From Clostridia bacterium (GTDB lineage: Bacteria > Bacillota > Clostridia > Christensenellales > Borkfalkiaceae): DNA of 63,218 nucleotides. Each line of letters opens with the position of its first letter. Position 1 is the stretch's first letter. The stretch is from positions 1-63,218 of the forward strand of contig JAGAKN010000010.1 in assembly GCA_017625565.1 (NCBI GenBank), read 5' to 3'. Made by a program: the position numbers and the translations under genes. The notes under the pieces are model-generated. The model was given only the letters and a program-made list of their open reading frames with translations, searched no databases and was not told the DNA's origin. This document shows positions 53,593 to 61,730 of the stretch, piece after piece.

Positions 53593-54876
53593 TTACAAGG
53601 AAACAGCTTTCCCCGCGACGTATCCCGTAGCAAAAGCGATTTGCATATTAAAACCACCCGTAAAAGCATCTACGTCTAATACTTCCCCGCAAAAATACAA
53701 ACCGCGGATATTCTTGCTTTCCATCGTTTTTGGATTAATCTCCGAAAGAGAAACCCCACCCGACGTGATAATCGCTTCTTCAAAACCGCGTAAACCGCGT
53801 ATTTTCACAGGAAATTCCTTAAGCGACTTTACCAATCGCCCCCTTTCTTCTTTCGTCAAAACGTTCACGTTCTTTTCAGGGGAAATATTTGCCGTCTTTA
53901 ATATTGCAACAATCATTTTTTGTGGTAATACGTCGCATAATGCGTTAGAAATCTTTTTGTTTTTATATTTTTCAAAATCCCGCAACAATCGTTTATCTAA
54001 CGTCTGCTCGTCCAACGCGGGTTTTAAATCGATAAACGCCGTCAAAGACCGAAAATCCATACGATTGATCAAAGAAGACGCCGAAAGCACTATCGGACCG
54101 GATATCCCAAAATGTGTAAATAAAAGTTCCCCTAACTCAGAATAAACCGTTTTTAAGCCGTTTTTTACGCAAAAAACAACGTTTTTTAACGAAAGTCCTT
54201 GCAAAGCAAGGAATTGCTCTCCTTCTAAATTCAACCCACACAACCCGCACTTCAAATCGGTTATCGTATGCCCACAATCGCGAGCAAAAACGTATCCATC
54301 CCCCGTCGAACCTGTAGAAGGATAACTCAATCCGCCCGTAGCAACGATTACTGCGTCAAAACGATAGATATTCTTATCGGATACAACTTCTATGCCAGAC
54401 ATAGGTATTATGTCACGCGTAGTATCATCTACTATGTCTTGCATAGGTATTATGTTAGACATAGTAGGTTTAATTTTTAGGATTTTTTCCTGTAAAAAGA
54501 GGTTTACCCCTTCATTTCTGCATGCTTTTTCAAGAGTTTTCGTTATATCACTTGCGTGATCGGACGCAGGAAAAGCGCGGTTTCCACGCTCAATTTTGAC
54601 CGATAATCCCTGATTTTCAAAGAATTCTATGCAATTTTGCGAAGAAAACGTATAAATTGCGCTTGTTAAAAACTTACCGCCACGGACAATGTTCGGCAAA
54701 AATTCCATAGGAGAAACGTCGTTGGTAAAATTACATCTCCCCTTTCCTGTTATATAAATTTTCTTGCCTAGTTTTTCATTTTTTTCAAATAAGGATACAG
54801 CACACCCGTTTTTTGCTGCCGTGTACGCAGCCATTAAGCCCGCCGCACCACCACCTATAACACATACTTTTTTCAT
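53593..54876 (-). CDS. HI0933/BaiN-type NAD(P)/FAD-dependent oxidoreductase with repeat insertion
   Basis: A 427-residue flavoprotein of the HI0933 family. The N-terminal FAD dinucleotide motif VIGGGAAGLMAAYTAA is followed by EKNEKLGKKIYITGKGRCN, IVATGGLSYPSTGSTGDG and the C-terminal TSGGVSL and FTGGFNMQIAFATGYVAG. Reported activities differ between members, so the substrate is unknown here. Between about residues 135 and 163 it carries two in-frame copies of a 35-nt palindromic element, read as TMSNIIPMQDIV and TTRDIIPMSGIE. They lie in a beta-strand connection just before the second FAD-contact motif and keep the frame open. A GTTTCAC element overlaps its probable promoter. Confidence 0.88.
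   Translation of the reverse strand: MKKVCVIGGGAAGLMAAYTAAKNGCAVSLFEKNEKLGKKIYITGKGRCNFTNDVSPMEFLPNIVRGGKFLTSAIYTFSSQNCIEFFENQGLSVKIERGNRAFPASDHASDITKTLEKACRNEGVNLFLQEKILKIKPTMSNIIPMQDIVDDTTRDIIPMSGIEVVSDKNIYRFDAVIVATGGLSYPSTGSTGDGYVFARDCGHTITDLKCGLCGLNLEGEQFLALQGLSLKNVVFCVKNGLKTVYSELGELLFTHFGISGPIVLSASSLINRMDFRSLTAFIDLKPALDEQTLDKRLLRDFEKYKNKKISNALCDVLPQKMIVAILKTANISPEKNVNVLTKEERGRLVKSLKEFPVKIRGLRGFEEAIITSGGVSLSEINPKTMESKNIRGLYFCGEVLDVDAFTGGFNMQIAFATGYVAGKAVSL
54389..54465. repeat. Two tandem 35-nt palindromic elements inside a coding sequence
   Basis: Copy A (54389-54423) and copy B (54431-54465) are spaced with a period of 42 bases, that is 14 codons. Each holds the core CATAGGTATTATGT. 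Copy B has perfect outer arms, ACTATGTCT / AGACATAGT. Copy A has decayed arms. A third copy is intergenic at 33760-33794. Between copy B and the intergenic copy the arms change on both sides, which keeps base pairing. Confidence 0.82.
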
Positions 54877-54934
54877 AATTTTTTTGCCTTTTTGGGGCTT
54901 GAATAAATCCCCGTTGAAAATATATAATTATATT

Positions 54935-54955
54935 GTTTCACGATATTTGTTTCAC
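54935..54955 (+). repeat. GTTTCAC-N7-GTTTCAC element upstream of the flavoprotein gene
   Basis: Two perfect heptamers 14 bases apart (54935 and 54949). On the minus strand the distal GTGAAA falls 17 bases before a TATAAT box (54929-54934), so the element may supply the -35 region of the flavoprotein promoter. Confidence 0.65.
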
Positions 54956-54976
54956 GATTGTATAAACATAGATAAG

Positions 54977-55009
54977 ATTACGCAACCGAATTTTTTTCGG
55001 TTGCGTAAT
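54977..55009. other. Long hairpin between oadA and the flavoprotein gene
   Basis: A perfect 14-bp stem, ATTACGCAACCGAA / TTCGGTTGCGTAAT, around TTTTT. No strong T-run follows on either side. It may end the decarboxylase operon or protect its mRNA. It sits between two GTTTCAC elements. Confidence 0.6.
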
Positions 55010-55011
55010 TT

Positions 55012-55032
55012 GTTTCACGGTTTTAGTTTCAC
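55012..55032 (+). repeat. GTTTCAC-N7-GTTTCAC element downstream of oadA
   Basis: Two perfect heptamers 14 bases apart (55012 and 55026), in the same orientation as the copy at 54935, 12 bases beyond the oadA stop codon. Confidence 0.65.
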
Positions 55033-55044
55033 AATATATCTTTG

Positions 55045-56478
55045 TTAGACGGGATACACACTCGATTTTGCCATATCACGATCTACGCCATTTTTTTGCG
55101 CTTCACGCCATTTGAAGAAGTTTTCGGCTACTTGTTCAAATACGGCATACGAGAGAACGTCTTCTTCTTTTTCATAATATCCAAGCGATTGTAATTTTGT
55201 TTTAATCTCCTCGTATTCAGGCTTTAACAAATCCGCAGGGCGACAAGTAATCCGTTCCGCGCCTTTAAGCACTTTTTCCGCAACTTCTTCATTTAAAGGC
55301 ATTGGCAACGTACCGTATTTACCTGCAAATAAATCCCTCGTTTCCTTGGTGACCATTTTATATCTTTCACCCATAACGACATTCATAACGGCTTGTGTTC
55401 CTACGATTTGCGACGAGGGGGTGACAAGTGGCGGATATCCACAGTCTTTACGTACGTTCGGAACTTCTGCAAGACATTCCATCAATTTATCAGCTTTTCC
55501 TGCTTTTTCAAGTTGATTGATAAGGTTTGAAAGCATCCCACCAGGGACTTGGTACAACAACGTATTGATATCGATTGCTTTGGATTTTTCATTCAAAATT
55601 TTATCATCTTTCAAACGTTTCTCAACCGTCTTAAAGTGTTTTACAATCGGTAAAAGTTTATTAATGTCGATTCCTGTATCGTACGGCGTATCTTTTAAGG
55701 TTGCTACAAGCGGTTCGGTGGCAGGCTGCGAAGTACCGTTTCCGAGTGGCGAAAGCGCCGTATCTACGATATCTACGCCGGCTAAAATTGCCATCAAGTA
55801 TACCATATCGCCCGTACCCGACGTATTATGCGTATGCAAATGCAATTTTGTCGTAGGTTTTAAAGCCGCTTTTAATGCTTTTACCAGCTCGTACGCTTTC
55901 ATCGGGAGCAACAAGTTTGCCATATCTTTCAAGCAAATATTGTCCGCGCCACGTTCTTCAAGTTGTTTCGCCAAATCAATGAAATATTCGTTGGTAAAGA
56001 CTTCTTGCCCGTCTACTACCGCGCTTGTATAACAAATCGTAGCTTCACAAATCCCACCATATTTTTTGATGGCTTTCATGGAAACTTCCAAGTTGCGGGG
56101 ATCATTCAACGCGTCGAATACACGCACGACGCCAACGCCGTTTTCAACGGATTTTGCGACGAATTTTTCTACGACGTCGTCCGCATAATGGCGATAACCA
56201 AGTAAGTTTTGCCCCCGCAAAAGCATTTGAATAGGCGTTTTTAAATGCGCTTTTAACGTACGCAATCTTTCCCAAGGGTCTTCATTCAAGAAACGCAAAC
56301 ACGAGTCAAACGTCGCCCCACCCCACGCTTCAATCGAATAATAACCGATTTCATCTAACGCCTCCAACATAGGGAGCATTTCGTCGATGCGCATTCTTGT
56401 TGCAGCCTGCGATTGATGCGCGTCACGCAAGATCGTTTCCGTCAACATTACTTTTCTTTTTTCAAAATTCAATTCCAT
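55045..56478 (-). CDS. oadA: Oxaloacetate decarboxylase alpha subunit/pyruvate carboxylase subunit B (no biotin domain)
   Basis: The pyruvate/oxaloacetate-type carboxyltransferase, moving CO2 between oxaloacetate and carrier biotin. Its 477 residues include the metal-site motif ETILRDAHQSQAATRMR near residue 14, the carbamylated lysine motif CLKDMANL near 200 and the metal ligands LHLHTHNTSG. The conserved carboxylase domain follows (about 300-460). The biotinyl domain found at the C terminus of many OadA proteins is missing; a separate carrier is at 57729. It is the last gene of the operon. GAGGTG precedes the ATG. Confidence 0.92.
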   Translation of the reverse strand: MELNFEKRKVMLTETILRDAHQSQAATRMRIDEMLPMLEALDEIGYYSIEAWGGATFDSCLRFLNEDPWERLRTLKAHLKTPIQMLLRGQNLLGYRHYADDVVEKFVAKSVENGVGVVRVFDALNDPRNLEVSMKAIKKYGGICEATICYTSAVVDGQEVFTNEYFIDLAKQLEERGADNICLKDMANLLLPMKAYELVKALKAALKPTTKLHLHTHNTSGTGDMVYLMAILAGVDIVDTALSPLGNGTSQPATEPLVATLKDTPYDTGIDINKLLPIVKHFKTVEKRLKDDKILNEKSKAIDINTLLYQVPGGMLSNLINQLEKAGKADKLMECLAEVPNVRKDCGYPPLVTPSSQIVGTQAVMNVVMGERYKMVTKETRDLFAGKYGTLPMPLNEEVAEKVLKGAERITCRPADLLKPEYEEIKTKLQSLGYYEKEEDVLSYAVFEQVAENFFKWREAQKNGVDRDMAKSSVYPV

Positions 56479-56496
56479 TTTCTTTCACCTCATCTA

Positions 56497-57699
56497 TTAA
56501 ACAATCGCCAATAAGAAGCCTGCGGCAATCGCCGAACCGATCACCCCTGCAACATTCGGCCCCATAGCATGCATCAAAAGATGATTGCTAGGATCTTCTT
56601 CACGCCCAACGTCTTCGGAAATACGCGCCGCCATAGGTACGGCGGATACCCCTGCGCTACCAATCAACGGGTTGATTTTGCCTTTTGAAAGCTTGCACAT
56701 CAATCTACCCATCAAAAGTCCGCCAATCGTACCACACGAGAAAGCAACAAGCCCGAGCGCGATAATCCCCAAGGTTGTACCCGTCAAGAACGTCGCCCCG
56801 AAAGCTTTACAGCCGACCGATACGCCAAGGAAAATCGTGATTGTATTCATTAAACCATTTTGCGCTTGCGAGGAAAGCCGATCGCAAACTCCCGATTCCT
56901 TCAATAAGTTCCCGAGCATTAACATACCAAGCAAGGGTATTGCATCCGGTAAAATTAAACCAACCACCAGCGTGACGACTACAGGGAATATAATTTTCTC
57001 CACTTTACTAACCGTACGAAGGGGTTTCATTTTAATTTTACGTTCTTTTTTAGGGACTAGCAATTTCATTAACGGCTTTTGAATGATCGGGATCAACGCC
57101 ATGTATGAATACGCCGCAACTGCAATCGCAGAAAGCAATTCCTTGCTTTCACCGTTAAATTGCGAGAAAGCTGATAATTTTTGCGTCACGTAAATCGCCG
57201 TAGGTCCGTCCGCACCGCCGATAATTGCGATCGAACAAGCCGCAGCCAAGTTGAACCCAATCGCAACTGCCAAAATCATACTCAGGAAAATCCCCAACTG
57301 CGCCGCAGCCCCAATCAACATGCTCTTCGGGTTAGAAATCAACGGCCCGAAATCGGTCATCGCGCCAATCCCAAGGAAAATTAAAGGCGGATAAATAACG
57401 TTTTGTACGCCGTAGAACAAATACCAAAGCAAGCCACGGTTTTGCACTTCTTCATAGCTTGCACCTTCCGCCTGGACGCCCCAAACGATATCGTGCGCAC
57501 CGGGAAGATTAATCAAGAACATCCCGAACGCAATCGGCAACAATAAGAGTGGCTCGAATTTTTTCACAATCGCGAGATACATCAACACGAAAGATACCAA
57601 TATCATCACGTAATTTTGCCACTCGCCGTTCGCCACGCCCGATGATTCCCATAAATTTTTAAACATCGAGCCAAAGTTAATTAGCATAGTATTTAACAT
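56497..57699 (-). CDS. oadB: Na+-translocating decarboxylase beta subunit
   Basis: A membrane subunit that decarboxylates carboxybiotin and pumps Na+ outward. The 400 residues form about nine or more membrane helices. The conserved aspartate lies in [15 protein letters not shown], the second key region in [14 protein letters not shown], and [17 protein letters not shown] is near the C terminus. It is shared by oxaloacetate, methylmalonyl-CoA and glutaconyl-CoA decarboxylases, so the substrate depends on the partner carboxyltransferase. Confidence 0.93.
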   Translation of the reverse strand: MLNTMLINFGSMFKNLWESSGVANGEWQNYVMILVSFVLMYLAIVKKFEPLLLLPIAFGMFLINLPGAHDIVWGVQAEGASYEEVQNRGLLWYLFYGVQNVIYPPLIFLGIGAMTDFGPLISNPKSMLIGAAAQLGIFLSMILAVAIGFNLAAACSIAIIGGADGPTAIYVTQKLSAFSQFNGESKELLSAIAVAAYSYMALIPIIQKPLMKLLVPKKERKIKMKPLRTVSKVEKIIFPVVVTLVVGLILPDAIPLLGMLMLGNLLKESGVCDRLSSQAQNGLMNTITIFLGVSVGCKAFGATFLTGTTLGIIALGLVAFSCGTIGGLLMGRLMCKLSKGKINPLIGSAGVSAVPMAARISEDVGREEDPSNHLLMHAMGPNVAGVIGSAIAAGFLLAIV

Positions 57700-57728
57700 A
57701 ATAGAAACTCCTTTTTTTCTATTAAGTT

Positions 57729-58124
57729 TTAGCCGATAACGGCAAGGACGGAGTCGGATTCGACGTTAGCGCCTTTTTGCACTTGGAACGTGACGACACC
57801 GTCGCAAGGCGAAGTAATATCGTTGTCCATCTTCATTGCTTCTAAAACAAGAATGGGTTGGTCTTTCTTTACCGCCGTACCATTTGCCACCAAAAGATTT
57901 TTAATCAAACCAGGGAACGGAGAAAGTACTTTTTCACCGTTTGCAGGCGCTGCTGCAACGGGCGCAGGAGCCGCTTTCGGCGTTTCAACCGCTTTAGGAG
58001 CAACAGTCGCCGCTTTAGGCGTAGCTACGGGAGCTACTACAACGGGAGCGCTTACCGTAGCGCCGACTTCTTCTACCCCTACTTCATAAGATTTACCATT
58101 GACTGTGATAACAAAATTACGCAT
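57729..58124 (-). CDS. Biotin carboxyl carrier protein of the decarboxylase
   Basis: A 131-residue carrier. An N-terminal head of about 20 residues is followed by an Ala/Pro/Val-rich flexible linker (about 20-63) and a biotinyl domain with the EAMKM motif; Lys98 would be biotinylated. It carries CO2 between the carboxyltransferase and OadB. It matches GcdC/MmdC and the 1.3S transcarboxylase subunit. AAGGAG precedes the ATG. Confidence 0.92.
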   Translation of the reverse strand: MRNFVITVNGKSYEVGVEEVGATVSAPVVVAPVATPKAATVAPKAVETPKAAPAPVAAAPANGEKVLSPFPGLIKNLLVANGTAVKKDQPILVLEAMKMDNDITSPCDGVVTFQVQKGANVESDSVLAVIG

Positions 58125-58142
58125 AACATTTTCTCCTTAAAT

Positions 58143-58496
58143 TCAAATTCTTTTAATTCTTTTTACTGTAAATTCGCATTTCGGTCCAACCGATTGATAA
58201 TACGCCATCAACGCCGCCATAATTACCGCTACCGTTTCTTCGGAAATCGTATCCGTATCTACGTCGGCAACCGCCAACGCTTCCTCTGCGAGTGCAGGAG
58301 CAGGTTTTACCGTTGTTTTTTGTGTTGTAGGAGCTTTGGGTGCTTGGGACATAACCTTTCCTAACCCCCAAAGAACGAAAATCAAAAAGATAATCCCTGC
58401 AAATACAACCGAGAACCCGAGAAGAGCGTACACGGAAACTTCTCCAAGGGAAACCTCACGGAATTTATCAAGTGTTGTATTTAATAAATTCAACAT
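58143..58496 (-). CDS. Decarboxylase gamma subunit (OadG/MmdD-like)
   Basis: A 117-residue protein with one N-terminal membrane helix (about 22-44), an Ala/Pro/Lys-rich linker and a C-terminal helix TVAVIMAALMAYYQ. The small gamma/delta subunit anchors the carboxyltransferase to the beta pump. It is assigned from topology and from its place between the carboxyltransferase and carrier genes. Confidence 0.85.
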   Translation of the reverse strand: MLNLLNTTLDKFREVSLGEVSVYALLGFSVVFAGIIFLIFVLWGLGKVMSQAPKAPTTQKTTVKPAPALAEEALAVADVDTDTISEETVAVIMAALMAYYQSVGPKCEFTVKRIKRI

Positions 58497-58508
58497 CGCC
58501 GTCCCCCT

Positions 58509-59876
58509 TTAATTTAACAACATTTGCAAAGATGCTATCAGGTATTGTTTTACGAACTGCGGTTCAATTACGGCATCGATATAGCCGTCTTTTGCCGCGT
58601 GAATGGGATCGGAATTTTCTTCCGCATACCGTTGCGCTAAAGCAGCTTTATCCACTTTTTCGTCCGCAAGTTCGATTTGCGCGCCCTGAACCCCATCAAA
58701 GAGTGAAATTTGCGCGTTTGCAAACGCACACGTATAATCAAACCCCACCGACTTTGAAGCAAACAACGTGTAGCCAAGTCCGATTGCTTTCTTGTATACG
58801 ACCGCCAACTTCGCCGTCGTAATCGTATCCAGCATATCCAAATATTCCGCCGTTTCTTTCATTACTCTACTATTGTTTGTGCACATGCAAGGGCAAATCC
58901 CTTTCACGTCCGTAAACGTAATAAACGGCAATTCGTTGCAACAAGCAAACTCCGCAAAAGCTTTGATTTTTGCAAGCTTTCCTTCGTCAAGTTCCACGCC
59001 GTTTTCTTCGCCGTCAAATACAACCGCCGCAACCGCAATACCGCCAATACGTCCTAAAACCGTCTTAATTTGCGGTTCACAAAGCGCGCCGACTTCGATC
59101 GCATTTTCAAATACTTGCATAATCGTTTCCACGTTTACTGTTTCGTTTAAAACGGGTAATGATTCGTTTAATTCCGCGTCAACCATCGGTTGCGCCAACA
59201 ATTCCGCAATTTGCGAAATGATTGCTTTTACTTCGTCTAAATCTTGCACTTCAAACGTAGGAATCCCCGATTTGGTTAAAGCTTTCGCTCCACCGACTTC
59301 TTCTTTGGAAATATTCTTTCCCGCTTTTGCAGATAAAACAAAAGGACTGTTCACTGCTAAAACGCTTTGTTTTTCTAAGAAAAACGTAAAATCCGCAATC
59401 GCTGCAAGCATCGCCGCCGAGCCGTAGACTTCCCCGTCAACGACTACGTATTGCGGAACAACGCCTTTGAGCTGCGTACTCTTCATCAGCAGTTTCCCAA
59501 GCCCTTCTAATACGGTCACACCTTCCCCAACTTGTACCCCACGGGTATGCAAGAAATACAAAACAGGCGTGACGTTTTTCTCCGCCATATCCAAGCACTT
59601 TGCGATCTTATCGCAATTTGCCTTTGAAATACCGCCTTCTAACGCATGAAAGTTTTGCGCAACGATATAATACGGATAACCAGCAATCGTTGCAAACCCC
59701 GTCACAACGCCCTCACCTGCGGTTTCCTCCCCATAAAAATCGTTTTTAGAAAAGCTGAACGCAGACAATTCCACAAAACTTTCCGCATCAACAACCGTTT
59801 GAATACGGTTACGGATTTCCGCGCTTATCTCCGTCAATTTCGCTTTTCTTTCTTGCAGTAATTGAATTTTATCCAT
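58509..59876 (-). CDS. Acyl-CoA-type biotin carboxyltransferase (MmdA/12S-like)
   Basis: A 455-residue carboxyltransferase of the crotonase-like acyl-CoA family (methylmalonyl-CoA decarboxylase alpha, propionyl-CoA carboxylase beta, transcarboxylase 12S). The start is the ATG at 59876 with GGAGG. It has two homologous crotonase-fold halves, with GGISKANCDKIAKCLDMA and RGVQVGEGVTVLEGLG in the first and an acyl-CoA-site-like FTDVKGICPC in the second. It is shorter than typical MmdA (about 510) and its glycine motifs deviate, so the acyl-CoA substrate is uncertain. It is the first gene of the five-gene operon. Confidence 0.8.
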   Translation of the reverse strand: MDKIQLLQERKAKLTEISAEIRNRIQTVVDAESFVELSAFSFSKNDFYGEETAGEGVVTGFATIAGYPYYIVAQNFHALEGGISKANCDKIAKCLDMAEKNVTPVLYFLHTRGVQVGEGVTVLEGLGKLLMKSTQLKGVVPQYVVVDGEVYGSAAMLAAIADFTFFLEKQSVLAVNSPFVLSAKAGKNISKEEVGGAKALTKSGIPTFEVQDLDEVKAIISQIAELLAQPMVDAELNESLPVLNETVNVETIMQVFENAIEVGALCEPQIKTVLGRIGGIAVAAVVFDGEENGVELDEGKLAKIKAFAEFACCNELPFITFTDVKGICPCMCTNNSRVMKETAEYLDMLDTITTAKLAVVYKKAIGLGYTLFASKSVGFDYTCAFANAQISLFDGVQGAQIELADEKVDKAALAQRYAEENSDPIHAAKDGYIDAVIEPQFVKQYLIASLQMLLN

Positions 59877-59897
59877 AACGTTTCCTCCAAGAAATTC

Positions 59898-59931
59898 GGT
59901 CGAATTTATCAAATTTTGCCAACTCTCGACC
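59898..59931 (-). promoter_or_regulatory. Inverted repeat in the decarboxylase operon leader
   Basis: On the minus strand, GGTCGA and TCGACC, with extra AAT/ATT pairs, flank a 22-base loop just upstream of the ribosome binding site. It could be an operator or a leader hairpin. Confidence 0.45.
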
Positions 59932-59938
59932 AATTACC

Positions 59939-59967
59939 ATTATATACTAAATCACGCAAAATAGCAA
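59939..59967 (-). promoter_or_regulatory. Sigma-A promoter of the Na+ decarboxylase operon
   Basis: On the minus strand: TTGCTA, a 17-nt spacer, TATAAT, about 62 bases before the first start codon. Confidence 0.75.
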
Positions 59968-60003
59968 GTGTTTGAAGAAAAAAAGTAGTATGATTTAATA
60001 AAA

Positions 60004-60052
60004 AATCGACGATTTGAGAAAGGCTTTTACGAGCCACCCCAAACAGTCGATT
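60004..60052 (-). terminator. Nested hairpin after the TVP38 gene
   Basis: On the minus strand, AATCGAC pairs with GTCGATT, enclosing an inner GGCT/AGCC hairpin, and TTTTATT follows. The outer stem is only 7 bp with a long loop, so this is a tentative terminator. The 60053-60122 stretch holds nothing else recognisable. Confidence 0.4.
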
Positions 60053-60122
60053 GTTTAGCTATTTTATTGTCTAAATTTCAAAAATACTTGCATATAGGAT
60101 AGTATGTCGCATATGATTGAAA

Positions 60123-61043
60123 TTATTTATTTTTACGCGCCTGTTTTCTTGCTTTGAACTTCTCTTGGATTTTATCAAGATTTTTATAAATTAAAACAAA
60201 TGCTACGATTACGAACAGGAAAAAAGCAACCCAAATCGCAATCCCCCACCACGTCGTAAACGGAATAAAATCGACGGAATAACACGTGCCTGCAACCCCA
60301 ATCACCCGACAAACGACGATCATGATTAGAAAATATTTTGTCGTCATAGATGATAATCCCGCCAAAAAACACAACACGTCGTCGGGAAACATCGGAAACA
60401 AAAACATCAAGGTTAAGAATAAATTATCCTTCCCCTTAAGTTTTTTCTGCCACTTTTTAAGCGTATCGTCGCCGATCATCCAACTTACAGCCTTATGCCC
60501 TAATTTTCTCCCGATAAAAAACGCGGTATAAGAACCCAAAACAATCCCGATTAAGCTATATATCGTTGCTCTAAGCGCCCCAAAAAGCGCAACCCCAGCC
60601 AGAGTACTAACCACACTTGGAATCGGCAATACAACCACTTGCAAAAATTGCAAGGTAATATATAAAATCGGCATCCAAACGCCCGATTTTTCCAAATAGG
60701 CCTGTAGATGCTCCGCATCTTTCACGACCTCAAAAAATCCCGTTTTTTGTAAAATCAACAACAACACTAAGCAAAAAAGAATTAGCACGTATCCGCTTAA
60801 TAATACTTTCGAAGCCGTGTGCTTTTCCGCCAACGTAAACCAAACCGCCAGAGCGTACATTCCGCAAATCACCACCCCGCACAACGCCGAAAACAACGTA
60901 AAATTGCGCCGAATTAGCGGAATAGCCACTCCGTTTAGGCAAAGTATCGCCAAAATCGCGCACGCCACGGAAAAACTGAAAAACAGCGTTAAAAACAACA
61001 TTCGATTATTCTTTTTTTTCTTAGAATTTGTTCTCTCTTCCAT
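60123..61043 (-). CDS. TVP38/TMEM64 (DedA-superfamily) membrane protein
   Basis: A 306-residue polytopic membrane protein with basic ends. About six hydrophobic segments surround the SNARE-associated (DedA) core, recognised by GSYTAFFIGRKLGHKAV and LFPMFPDDVLCFLAGLSSM. Family members include lipid scramblases and flippases; the substrate here is unknown. Both the ATG at 61043 and the GTG two codons earlier are possible. A TATACT box lies 13 bases before the ATG and no Shine-Dalgarno sequence is seen, so the leader is very short. Confidence 0.85.
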   Translation of the reverse strand: MEERTNSKKKKNNRMLFLTLFFSFSVACAILAILCLNGVAIPLIRRNFTLFSALCGVVICGMYALAVWFTLAEKHTASKVLLSGYVLILFCLVLLLILQKTGFFEVVKDAEHLQAYLEKSGVWMPILYITLQFLQVVVLPIPSVVSTLAGVALFGALRATIYSLIGIVLGSYTAFFIGRKLGHKAVSWMIGDDTLKKWQKKLKGKDNLFLTLMFLFPMFPDDVLCFLAGLSSMTTKYFLIMIVVCRVIGVAGTCYSVDFIPFTTWWGIAIWVAFFLFVIVAFVLIYKNLDKIQEKFKARKQARKNK

Positions 61044-61079
61044 AAACACTTACTATAGTATAGAAAAAAACGCAAAGAA

Positions 61080-61565
61080 TTATAACTCGCTGTTTTCTTC
61101 CAGCAAAATTTCTTTCGGTAAAGTTTTTCGAAGCTCGGTAATCGCCCCACGAGCCAACTCGTCGCAACGGTTGTTTAATTCGTTGTCAGCGTGTCCTGCA
61201 ACTTTGTGAAAAGTGACGTCATGCGTTCTCGTCAAAGCAAGCAACTCTTCCCAAAGATCCACGTTTAAAACCGACTTGTTATCCGCTTTTTTCCAACCGC
61301 TTTTTTCCCAAGCATAAATCCAACCGTTAATAAATGCATTCACCGTATACGCAGAATCGCTGTAAACGTCTACTTTACAAGGATATTTTAAACGTTTCAA
61401 GCCAACAATAACCGCAAGTAGTTCCATACGGTTATTCGTGGTTTCCGTTTCCGAGCCACTATATTCTCGACGAACGTTGCCATAAATGAGTATTCCCCCA
61501 TATCCACCGAGCCCTGGATTTCCCGAGCAAGCCCCGTCCGTATACAAACTTACTGATTTTTTCAT
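61080..61565 (-). CDS. rnhA: Ribonuclease HI
   Basis: This degrades the RNA strand of RNA-DNA hybrids. The 161 residues keep the four metal-binding acids at the positions of the E. coli enzyme: Asp10 (YTDGACSGNPG), Glu48 (NRMELLAV), Asp70 (YSDSAY) and Asp135 (NRCDELA), plus catalytic His125. The basic handle region WIYAWEKSGWKKAD is present. Confidence 0.95.
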   Translation of the reverse strand: MKKSVSLYTDGACSGNPGLGGYGGILIYGNVRREYSGSETETTNNRMELLAVIVGLKRLKYPCKVDVYSDSAYTVNAFINGWIYAWEKSGWKKADNKSVLNVDLWEELLALTRTHDVTFHKVAGHADNELNNRCDELARGAITELRKTLPKEILLEENSEL

Positions 61566-61613
61566 AATACGCTCTCTAAATATTTTTTACTTTTAAAAAT
61601 GCCCTAAAAATAA

Positions 61614-61642
61614 TTGACAAATCTCTTTTTTTGTTATATAAT
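61614..61642 (+). promoter_or_regulatory. Consensus promoter of tRNA-Trp
   Basis: TTGACA (61614-61619), a 17-nt spacer, TATAAT (61637-61642): a full consensus match, 14 bases before the mature tRNA 5' end. Confidence 0.88.
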
Positions 61643-61655
61643 AGCTACGTTGTTT

Positions 61656-61730
61656 AGGGGAGTGGCTCAACGGTAGAGTAGCGGTCTCCAAAACCGTAGG
61701 TTGCGTGTTCGAATCGCGTCTCCCCTGCCA
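61656..61730 (+). tRNA. trnW: tRNA-Trp (anticodon CCA)
   Basis: The acceptor AGGGGAG pairs with CTCCCCT. The D stem is GCTC/GAGT. The anticodon stem GCGGT/ACCGT encloses loop CTCCAAA with anticodon CCA (61688-61690). The T arm is GCGTG-TTCGAAT-CGCGT. Discriminator G and encoded CCA end at 61730. A terminator hairpin begins at the next base. Confidence 0.93.
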
